From: Campylobacterota bacterium
GTDB taxonomy: Bacteria; Campylobacterota; Campylobacteria; Campylobacterales; Sulfurovaceae
Assembly: GCA_011330645.1 (NCBI GenBank)
Contig: DRQB01000023.1
Location: forward strand, 1-11,223
DNA length: 11,223 nt
Direction: 5' to 3'
This document shows positions 5,871-11,223 of this stretch, in pieces; position 1 is the stretch's first letter; each line of letters opens with the position of its first letter. The notes beneath the pieces were generated by a model. The model was not told where the DNA came from. It saw nothing but the letters and a program-made list of their open reading frames with translations, and did no database searches. The translations under genes were made by a program, and so were the position numbers.

Positions 5871-7082
5871 TTAAAAATGTTCTCCTCCAACGAATACTTT
5901 AGATACTTCTTTGGTGTGCAACACAGCCCAAAGTGCTATCTCTTCTTCTCTTTTGGGTGCTTCGCGTAAAGTGACTACTGCAAAATCTGCCAATTTCCCA
6001 ATCTCTATACGACCATTGTTGAGACCTAAGATATCTGCTGCATCTGAAGTGACAGACTTGAGTAGTGATGTGGCTAGTTCTTGAATAGGAATGTCATTAT
6101 GTAAGAGTATAGCAGCACGCATCTCATCGAAAATACTTAGTGAGTCGTTGGAGCTGAGTCCATCAGTAGCTACAGTAAATGGCAATTTAAGGTTTTCTAT
6201 AGGTAATCTCCCCACACCTAAATAACGGTTACTTCTTGGACAATGTGCGATAGAGTGTCCTTTTTGTGCAAGGTAGTCAAGTTCAACTTGGTTTGCCTGT
6301 ACACAGTGTGTAAAATGAGTAGGATAGGTGTCAAAGGCATACATGAACTCTTGTATATTGGTCACAGGAGTCTCTGTGTTAAAGTACTTTTTAAAGAAGC
6401 CTTTGAGTTCACCTTCACCATGCTCTAACCACTCTCTTTCTGCTTGTGACTCCAAAAAATGTGCGCAGAGTGGAAGTTTGTGCTCTTTGGCAACATTAAC
6501 AGCCTTTTGCAGGATAATAGGATGCACAGAGTAGGGCGAATGAATAGCAATTGCAGGGGTAATGTATGAAGACTTTTCACATGACATTGAAGCTTTGACA
6601 CGCTCCATAAAGTCACCATACAACATATCTGCATACTGCGCATTTGAACCTATGAGTTCATTGAAAAATACGACTCTTTGTGGAGCTTTCTCACAGACTT
6701 CAAGTTCATTTCCAAAGCTAGAGATGGCACCAAAAGTAGTGATGCCTGAGCGCAACATGGCTTCACATTCACCCATCATCATAGCATTATCACATGAGCC
6801 TACAAGGTCTTCTCTGTGTTCTATCACTGAGTCAAGCCATGGCATAAATGAGCCATATTTGAGAGACGTTTTATTGGCAGAAAACTCTAAATGCACATGG
6901 GTGTTGATAAACCCAGGAAAAAGCACAGAGTTTGGTTCTGTTTTAATGATGTTTGCATCAGGATATTTTGTCTCCAGTACCTCTAGAGTACCTACTTCTT
7001 GAATGGTATCGGTAAAGGCGACAGCCTGATTGGCTATGAAACCTTTGGGGGTATAGATAAAGTCTGCGTATATTATCTTCAT
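5871..7082 (-). CDS. mqnX: Amidohydrolase, probable 6-aminodeoxyfutalosine deaminase (menaquinone biosynthesis)
   Basis: Metal-dependent deaminase of the amidohydrolase superfamily (403 aa), likely converting 6-amino-6-deoxyfutalosine to futalosine in the futalosine menaquinone pathway. Metal and catalytic motifs in order: PGFINTHVHLEF with H62 and H64, HSPYSVHP (H181), CAHFLES (H208, E211), FTHC (H259), SIAHCPRSN (H280) and VATDGLSSND (D307). It ends with the usual small beta domain, GKLADFAVV and VFVGGEHF. A cyclic guanine/cytosine deaminase or the related 5'-methylthioadenosine/SAH deaminase is the main alternative. I favour the futalosine enzyme because an amidohydrolase of this type was characterised from Nitratiruptor and a homologue sits beside aroQ in Campylobacter (from memory). 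The SD GAGG (7088-7091) is 5 nt before the ATG. It is divergent from aroQ, with 64 bp between the starts, and is followed by a terminator. Confidence 0.75.
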   Translation of the reverse strand: MKIIYADFIYTPKGFIANQAVAFTDTIQEVGTLEVLETKYPDANIIKTEPNSVLFPGFINTHVHLEFSANKTSLKYGSFMPWLDSVIEHREDLVGSCDNAMMMGECEAMLRSGITTFGAISSFGNELEVCEKAPQRVVFFNELIGSNAQYADMLYGDFMERVKASMSCEKSSYITPAIAIHSPYSVHPIILQKAVNVAKEHKLPLCAHFLESQAEREWLEHGEGELKGFFKKYFNTETPVTNIQEFMYAFDTYPTHFTHCVQANQVELDYLAQKGHSIAHCPRSNRYLGVGRLPIENLKLPFTVATDGLSSNDSLSIFDEMRAAILLHNDIPIQELATSLLKSVTSDAADILGLNNGRIEIGKLADFAVVTLREAPKREEEIALWAVLHTKEVSKVFVGGEHF

Positions 7083-7146
7083 GTGTGCCTCATTTTTAAC
7101 ATATTTAGATAAAATAATACCTAAATATTATAAACAAGGTACAACA
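7083..7146. promoter_or_regulatory. Divergent promoter region between mqnX and aroQ
   Basis: A 64-bp, very AT-rich gap between two divergent starts. It must hold the promoters for both sides unless transcription enters from outside. TATTAT occurs on the plus strand at 7126-7131 and on the minus strand within the segment 7115-7122. Neither has a convincing -35 at 17 bp, which is common in Campylobacterota, where -35 boxes are weak. The SDs are AAGG before aroQ and GAGG before mqnX. Exact start sites cannot be called. Confidence 0.35.
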
Positions 7147-7623
7147 ATGAAAATAGTAGTAATCCAAGGTCCAAACTTAAATATGCTCGGTATTAGAGAA
7201 CAAAATATATATGGACCAATGAAATTAGAAGATATTCATGCACAGATGAAAGCATTTGCAGAACAAAATAATGTAGAGATAGAATTTTTCCAGTCTAATT
7301 TAGAGGGTGAAATAGTCGATAGAATTCAAGAGTGTATGGGTGATGCAAATGGTATCATCATTAATCCTGCTGCATATACGCATACGTCTATCGCTATACG
7401 TGATGCAATCGCTGCAGTGCAGATACCTACACTCGAAGTTCATTTAAGCAATATTTACCAAAGAGAAGAGTTTAGACACACTTCACTGACTGCTCCAGTA
7501 TGTGCGGGGCAAATCTCTGGCATGGGACCATTTGGTTACCACTTGGCGATGGTAGGAATGACTCAGATGCTCAATGAAGTGAAAATGATGAAAGAACAAC
7601 AGGCCAAAGCACAACAAAAATAA
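7147..7623 (+). CDS. aroQ: Type II 3-dehydroquinate dehydratase
   Basis: Cytosolic dodecameric enzyme of the shikimate pathway that dehydrates 3-dehydroquinate to 3-dehydroshikimate (158 aa from the chosen start). The type II signatures are all present: MKIVVIQGPNLNMLGIRE at the N-terminus, catalytic Y22 in NIYG, and FQSNLEGEIVD with the substrate-binding Asn. INPAAYTHTSIAIRDA carries N73 and H79, and EVHLSNIYQREEFRHTS carries H99 and R110. The open frame extends 22 codons upstream to an ATG that overlaps the divergent mqnX start. The ATG at 7147 is preferred because it has AAGG at 7 nt and matches the family N-terminus exactly. The C-terminal tail is Lys/Gln-rich and longer than the minimum domain. 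It is the first gene of the plus-strand run that continues to mnmA. Confidence 0.96.
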   Translation: MKIVVIQGPNLNMLGIREQNIYGPMKLEDIHAQMKAFAEQNNVEIEFFQSNLEGEIVDRIQECMGDANGIIINPAAYTHTSIAIRDAIAAVQIPTLEVHLSNIYQREEFRHTSLTAPVCAGQISGMGPFGYHLAMVGMTQMLNEVKMMKEQQAKAQQK

Positions 7624-7640
7624 CTCTTATACTCTTCCTC

Positions 7641-7656
7641 TCCTCCATGAGGAGGA
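7641..7656 (+). other. GC-rich hairpin between aroQ and the M24 peptidase gene
   Basis: TCCTCC (7641-7646), loop ATGA, GGAGGA (7651-7656) form a perfect 6-bp stem 17 nt after the aroQ stop. TTTTT occurs at 7664-7668, 7 nt after the stem. That spacing is too long for a canonical terminator, so it is more likely a weak attenuator, an mRNA-processing or stability element, or chance. The purine arm is itself a strong SD-like sequence, masked in the stem. Confidence 0.3.
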
Positions 7657-7690
7657 ATATAACTTTTTCAAACAAATTTAAAGGTCAGTG

Positions 7691-8719
7691 ATGAATTACA
7701 TGCTCAAAGACGAAAATGCTATCTATTATGAATGTGGGTATAGCTGCGATAATGCACTTTACATACGTTTAGGTACAGATGCATTTTTCATTACAGACAG
7801 TCGCTATACCATAGATGCGGATGAAAATGTAATGGGTGCACAAGTGGTGATTAACGGTGATTTGTATGGTGAAGCAGCGAAGATACTCCACAAACATAAA
7901 GTCAAAAAGGTCATTTTTGACCCTAAAGAGTGGACGGTTGCAGGGTTTGAGAAAGTGAGTCAAAATGTGAAAGTAAAGTTCAAGCCAGAGTTGGATTTTT
8001 CACATAAAAAGCGTATTATCAAGTCTGATGAAGAGCTCAAAATTATCTCTAAAGCAGCGAAGCTTGGTGCTAAAGCATTTAAACACTTGGCAAAAGAGTT
8101 TAGAAAAAATGGTTTTGGTAAAGATGAATATACTTTAACACACATTGCTAAAGGCATTTTGGGTGACTTTGGGAAGTATGAACTTAGTTTTGACCCCATT
8201 GTAGCCATTAACAAAAATGCAGCAAAGCCTCATGCTACACCAACATCTACGCTACTGGAAAAAAATGACTTGCTTTTAGTCGATGCTGGACTGAAGTACA
8301 AACGTTACTGTTCTGACCGTACACGTACGGTGCAGGCAGATAAATATTTTATGTTTGACACCCATCAAAGTTTTAAACGTAAAAAGATACAAAAAGCCTA
8401 TGATGTGGTACTCAAAGCCCATGACAATGCTATAGCCAAAGCACGTTCAGGTATGAAAGCAAAAAAGGTAGATGCACTTACGCGTGACATTGTGGAGAAA
8501 GCAGGGTATGGAAAGTACTATGTACACTCTACAGGGCATGGAGTAGGGTTAGACATCCATGAAATGCCATACATTTCCACGAAGTCTGATACCATTATCG
8601 AAGATGGGATGGTCTACACCATAGAACCAGGTATTTACATACCAGATGAGTTTGGCATACGGATAGAAGACATGGTAGCCATGGTAGATGGAAGAGCAAC
8701 GGTGTTAGCTAATAAATAG
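7691..8719 (+). CDS. pepQ: M24 family metallopeptidase, Xaa-Pro aminopeptidase/dipeptidase-like
   Basis: Cytosolic dimetal peptidase predicted to cleave Xaa-Pro bonds (342 aa). A short creatinase-like N-terminal domain (about 1-110) contains the common FFITDSRY motif, followed by the pita-bread catalytic domain. The five metal ligands are visible: D198 (LLVDAG), D209 (CSDRTRT), H283 (STGHGVGLDIHEMP), E312 (TIEPGIY) and E326 (IRIED). The start is at ATG 7691 rather than GTG 7688, because the SD AAAGG (7680-7684) lies 6 nt from the ATG but only 3 nt from the GTG. Placement between aroQ and folK matches Helicobacter, where the gene is called pepQ; whether it prefers dipeptides (PepQ) or longer peptides (PepP) cannot be decided here. 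Length is near the family norm for this phylum. Confidence 0.9.
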   Translation: MNYMLKDENAIYYECGYSCDNALYIRLGTDAFFITDSRYTIDADENVMGAQVVINGDLYGEAAKILHKHKVKKVIFDPKEWTVAGFEKVSQNVKVKFKPELDFSHKKRIIKSDEELKIISKAAKLGAKAFKHLAKEFRKNGFGKDEYTLTHIAKGILGDFGKYELSFDPIVAINKNAAKPHATPTSTLLEKNDLLLVDAGLKYKRYCSDRTRTVQADKYFMFDTHQSFKRKKIQKAYDVVLKAHDNAIAKARSGMKAKKVDALTRDIVEKAGYGKYYVHSTGHGVGLDIHEMPYISTKSDTIIEDGMVYTIEPGIYIPDEFGIRIEDMVAMVDGRATVLANK

Positions 8720-8731
8720 TAGGGAGTAGCA

Positions 8732-9220
8732 GTGGTAAAGAGAAAAGTATTAGATAAAAATCATACATTGATATTTACCCCACATTTCCCCTATAATACA
8801 AGTAGTAAAGGTGGAAAGAAAGCCCTCCTTGGTATCGGTGGGAACATCGGTGATGTATTGCGTCGTTTTGAACATTTGTATGAGTACTTTAAACATTCAT
8901 CTTTTGTTAGGGTCATAGAAACGGCGCCCATACTGAAAAACCCACCATTTGGGTATACAGAGCAGGAGGATTTTTATAATTCACTTTTGCTTGTTGAGAC
9001 AAAGCTCACACCACAGGCGTTATTGCGCTATGTGTTACGTGTGGAGAGGCTATTTGGACGTAAACGTTCATTTCAAGATGCCCCTCGTACATTGGATATA
9101 GATATAATATTTTATGAAAATGTGACAATGGATACAAAAAAACTAACACTTCCTCACCCAGGATGGAGGAAAAGAAGTTCTGTTTTAATACCACTCTCAT
9201 ATATGAAAGGTAGACTTTAA
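8732..9220 (+). CDS. folK: 2-amino-4-hydroxy-6-hydroxymethyldihydropteridine pyrophosphokinase
   Basis: Folate biosynthesis kinase (162 aa) that transfers pyrophosphate from ATP to 6-hydroxymethyl-dihydropterin. Visible motifs are ALLGIGGNIGD (31-41), ETAPILKNPPFGY with EQEDFYNSLLLVET (63-90), ERLFGRKRSFQDAPRTLDIDI (105-125) with the Mg-binding D122 and D124, and LPHPGWRKRSSVLIPL (140-155). The start is GTG 8732 with AGGGAG (8721-8726) 5 nt upstream; no ATG occurs before the core. The first 30 residues are a basic/aromatic extension not found in the E. coli enzyme, which begins directly at the GSN strand. The stop TAA shares its last base with the flhF start (TAATG), so the two are translationally coupled. 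Confidence 0.93.
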   Translation: MVKRKVLDKNHTLIFTPHFPYNTSSKGGKKALLGIGGNIGDVLRRFEHLYEYFKHSSFVRVIETAPILKNPPFGYTEQEDFYNSLLLVETKLTPQALLRYVLRVERLFGRKRSFQDAPRTLDIDIIFYENVTMDTKKLTLPHPGWRKRSSVLIPLSYMKGRL

Positions 9221-10296
9221 TGATAAACGAGACATTTGTAGCTTCTGACCCTAAGAGTGCCTATGAACTTGCTGTAGAGAAGTATGGTACGAATATATCA
9301 TTGGTATCTGCTAAACAAATCAAATATGATGACGGTGTACTGCGTTCTGAAATTACTGTAGCCATACCGTTAGAAGTGTATGAAGAAGTTTCTCTTGGTG
9401 GTGTTGTACCTAAAGATGATGATGAAGCCTTACTTTCAGAGATATTTGAGCTCAAAGAACAACTGAATCTCATGAAAGATGATATGCATAAAGAAATACA
9501 AGATGCAAATCCTGTTGTTTCAGAAGTCAAAGCCTTGTTTATGCGTAAAGGTATTTCAGGATTTTGGTTGGAAAGTATGTTTCAAACACTCATCGGTTCA
9601 GAAGTCCTAGAAGATGCAAAATTACTAGCAGCATACTTACTCGAAGAGATAGATGATGCTTTAAAAGTGAAAGAAGAAGATCTTACACATCCTAAAGTGA
9701 TGATGATTGTCGGACCAACAGGGGTAGGGAAGACGACCACTATTGCCAAACTTGCAGCACGCTATGCCTATTTACTAGACAAACGCTACAAAGTAGCATT
9801 GGTGAACTTGGACTCTTTTAAAGTAGGTGCCATAGAACAACTTGCTCACTATGCTGATATCATGCAGATAGAACATATTGTAGTCGATGATGTAGATAAC
9901 TTTAAAGATACCCTTGAGCGTCTTGAGGGGTATGATGTGGTACTGGTTGATACTGCTGGTATGTCCCCCTATGATACTGAGAAGTTTATACAAACAGTAG
10001 AATTTGTGAAAACAGATGCACCTAGAGAAATAGAGGTAAGTTTACTTTTATCCGCAACGGTTAAATACGAAGATATGGAAGATATTTATCAGAATTTTTC
10101 TTTTTTAAATCCCTCCTCTGTGATTATCTCTAAGTTCGATGAGACAAAACATTTTGGGACATTGCTGAATTTTATGTTACTTTATAATCTGCCTATGAGT
10201 TATTTCGCTACAGGGCAAGAAGTGCCAGATGATTTACTCCTTGCAGATAAAGAATTTTTATTGGAACAATTTATAGGTGATATAGATGAAGGCTGA
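9220..10296 (+). CDS. flhF: FlhF, SRP-type GTPase for polar flagellar placement
   Basis: SRP-family GTPase (358 aa) that recruits the first flagellar components to the cell pole and affects flagellar gene expression. The N-terminus (INETFVASDPKSAYELAVEKYG) is the usual FlhF opening, followed by a charged B region containing a short coiled-coil-like stretch (70-95). The NG domain has G1 VGPTGVGKTT (164-173), VNLDSFKVGAIEQL (195-208), G3 VDTAGMS (243-249), G4 ISKFDETK (303-310) and the closing ATGQEVPDD (330-338). It is shorter than the Helicobacter and Campylobacter proteins (roughly 450-480 aa from memory), with the reduction in the B region, while the GTPase core looks intact. It overlaps folK by one base and the next gene by 11 bp. 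flhG, its usual partner gene and antagonist, is not next to it. Confidence 0.92.
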   Translation: MINETFVASDPKSAYELAVEKYGTNISLVSAKQIKYDDGVLRSEITVAIPLEVYEEVSLGGVVPKDDDEALLSEIFELKEQLNLMKDDMHKEIQDANPVVSEVKALFMRKGISGFWLESMFQTLIGSEVLEDAKLLAAYLLEEIDDALKVKEEDLTHPKVMMIVGPTGVGKTTTIAKLAARYAYLLDKRYKVALVNLDSFKVGAIEQLAHYADIMQIEHIVVDDVDNFKDTLERLEGYDVVLVDTAGMSPYDTEKFIQTVEFVKTDAPREIEVSLLLSATVKYEDMEDIYQNFSFLNPSSVIISKFDETKHFGTLLNFMLLYNLPMSYFATGQEVPDDLLLADKEFLLEQFIGDIDEG

Positions 10297-10762
10297 AACG
10301 CAGGCAAATGCACTGGCTTCACTTGTTCAAAAAAAGAAGCATTATCCTGAATATGAACTCATACTCCCTCCCTTTGAAGTGAAGCGGTCAAATCTTAAAA
10401 AACTTGAGCTTGGAGATGTGTTGTTAGTGGGGTTAGATACTTTGCCATTGTCTTTACTCTCTGGCAGCCATGTGTGTGCCAATGTGCAGTTAGTGCATGA
10501 AGAGAGTATACATAAACTTAAGATAACAAATTTGGAAAAAGACACGCTTCAACAGGAACATACTAAAAAATATGAAACAGTAAAATGCTCTTTTGGAATG
10601 CTTCAAAGTAGAAAACTTGAAGTGGGTTACAAAGTGGGTATTGCACAGCTTGATTTACAAAAAGTAAGCCTTTTTGTAAAAGATAAAAACATAGCAGAAG
10701 GTCGACTTGTTAAAGTAGATGATGAGATTGCTATAGAGATAACAAAGGTCAATAATGTCTAA
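10286..10762 (+). CDS. SpoA-domain protein, FliM/FliN-like (possible flagellar switch or secretion C-ring component)
   Basis: Predicted 158-aa soluble protein without signal or membrane segment. Residues about 105-155 (SRKLEVGYKVGIAQLDLQ, VSLFVKDKNIAEGRLVKVDDEIAIEI) resemble the SpoA fold of FliN/FliM C-termini: a level/GD turn, a v-l-V strand pair, a G-LV-VDD turn and a final V-I-I strand. Residues about 38-82 (LKKLELGDVLLVGLD, ANVQLVHEESIHKLKIT) look like a second, degenerate SpoA unit. This gives a tandem arrangement as in YscQ/SpaO-type or FliY-like proteins, but without the chemotaxis-phosphatase or FliM middle domain. ATG 10286 lies inside the flhF end (11-bp overlap), implying coupled translation; its own end overlaps mnmA by 8 bp. 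The family call is by eye from the pattern of small and hydrophobic residues and is only moderately certain; the functional role is inferred. Confidence 0.55.
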   Translation: MKAETQANALASLVQKKKHYPEYELILPPFEVKRSNLKKLELGDVLLVGLDTLPLSLLSGSHVCANVQLVHEESIHKLKITNLEKDTLQQEHTKKYETVKCSFGMLQSRKLEVGYKVGIAQLDLQKVSLFVKDKNIAEGRLVKVDDEIAIEITKVNNV

Positions 10763-11223
10763 AGGAAAAGTGTTAGTAGGTATGAGTGGAGGAGTGGACT
10801 CAACAGTCACAGCCATCCTCTTGCAAAAAGAAGGATATGAAGTAGAAGGGGTGTATATGAAATTGCACCATAAGCCTGGCTACCATGAAGAAAATTTTAC
10901 AAAAGCACAACGTGTGGCAGATTATTTAGGGATAAAAGTACATTTTCATGACCTATCCAATGCATTTAAAGAAGAGGTCTATGACTATTTTGTAGAGAGT
11001 TATAAAGAGGGACTTACCCCGAACCCCTGTGTCATGTGTAACCGTACCATTAAGTTTGGTAAGATGGTAGAGTTTGCCGATGAAGTAGGTGCCCAGTTTG
11101 TAGCTACAGGGCATTATATCAAGTGTGATGGTGAGTTTATTTATGCAGCAGAAGATGCCAATAAAGATCAGAGTTACTTCCTATGTGAAGTCAAAAAAGA
11201 AGTGTTGCCTAGACTTATATTTC
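10755..11223 (+). CDS. mnmA: tRNA-specific 2-thiouridylase MnmA, N-terminal part (runs off right edge)
   Basis: Thiolase that installs sulfur at C2 of the wobble uridine (s2U34) in Lys, Glu and Gln tRNAs, using ATP and a persulfide relay. My translation from ATG 10755 is open for 156 codons to the window end and starts MSKGKVLVGMSGGVDST. It shows the PP-loop SGGVDS (11-16), TPNPCVMCNRTIKFG (88-102) with the first catalytic cysteine C95, FVATGHY (115-121) and KDQSYFL (137-143). C92 replaces the Asp found in the E. coli version of the motif; I recall NPC as a common variant. The second catalytic cysteine lies outside the window. The SD AAAGGT is about 6 nt before the ATG. It overlaps the SpoA-domain gene by 8 bp, so it belongs to the same transcript as aroQ-flhF. 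Confidence 0.95.
   Translation, partial: MSKGKVLVGMSGGVDSTVTAILLQKEGYEVEGVYMKLHHKPGYHEENFTKAQRVADYLGIKVHFHDLSNAFKEEVYDYFVESYKEGLTPNPCVMCNRTIKFGKMVEFADEVGAQFVATGHYIKCDGEFIYAAEDANKDQSYFLCEVKKEVLPRLIF

Noticed and set aside
6562..7002. 146-codon open frame on the plus strand
   Set aside because: It is antisense to the well-supported mqnX gene, has no family resemblance and no SD; it is a shadow frame.
7081..7146. Longer aroQ start at ATG 7081
   Set aside because: It would overlap the mqnX start on the other strand and add 22 residues before the family's exact N-terminal motif; ATG 7147 has its own SD.
7641..7668. Intrinsic terminator after aroQ
   Set aside because: The stem is only 6 bp and the T-run begins 7 nt after it, so efficient termination is unlikely; the downstream genes run on the same strand in close succession.
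7647..7691. 14-codon leader peptide with tandem AGG codons ending in TGATG at the pepQ start
   Set aside because: Its start is in the loop of a hairpin and has no SD upstream. With no amino-acid biosynthesis link to arginine, the overlap is probably chance.

Overview
The window looks like chromosomal DNA from a Campylobacterota bacterium (Sulfurovum/Sulfurimonas-like). The evidence is the low G+C content, dense genes with overlapping stops and starts, and the conserved order aroQ - pepQ - folK - flhF that I recall from Helicobacter and Campylobacter. An amidohydrolase of the 6-aminodeoxyfutalosine deaminase type (futalosine menaquinone route) fits the same group. The exact genus is inferred, not shown.

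Layout. (1) 1-3065, minus strand: a cusC-cusB-cusA type tripartite heavy-metal (probably Cu/Ag) efflux operon; cusA runs off the left edge. (2) 3066-3387: a gene-free divergent control region. It holds two back-to-back sigma70-like promoters with overlapping -35 boxes, a 14-bp perfect palindrome inside one spacer, phased AATCT repeats, and a 132-nt inverted-repeat element just downstream of the predicted plus-strand start site. That element would fold into a long structured leader RNA. (3) 3388-5523, plus strand: a three-gene operon of a DUF4395 membrane protein, an Rrf2 regulator with one cysteine, and a Cys/Met-metabolism PLP enzyme (O-acetylhomoserine sulfhydrylase-like), apparently a sulfur/thiol module. 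(4) 5520-7082, minus strand: the futalosine-pathway deaminase, an AT-rich intrinsic terminator, and a small single-pass membrane protein whose 3' end overlaps that of the PLP enzyme. (5) 7147-11223, plus strand: a tightly packed run of aroQ, pepQ-like M24 peptidase, folK, flhF, a SpoA-domain (FliM/FliN-like) protein and the 5' part of mnmA.

How the parts fit. Regions 1 and 3 share a control region, so metal efflux and thiol metabolism may be co-regulated; this is inference. Region 5 mixes shikimate, folate and tRNA-modification genes with FlhF, a polar-placement GTPase. Where flhG and fliA follow flhF in related genomes, this window instead has a SpoA-domain protein and mnmA. The strongest candidates for something undescribed are the structured leader RNA at 3227-3358 and the FlhF/SpoA pair. 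I saw no mobile element, CRISPR array, tRNA or rRNA.
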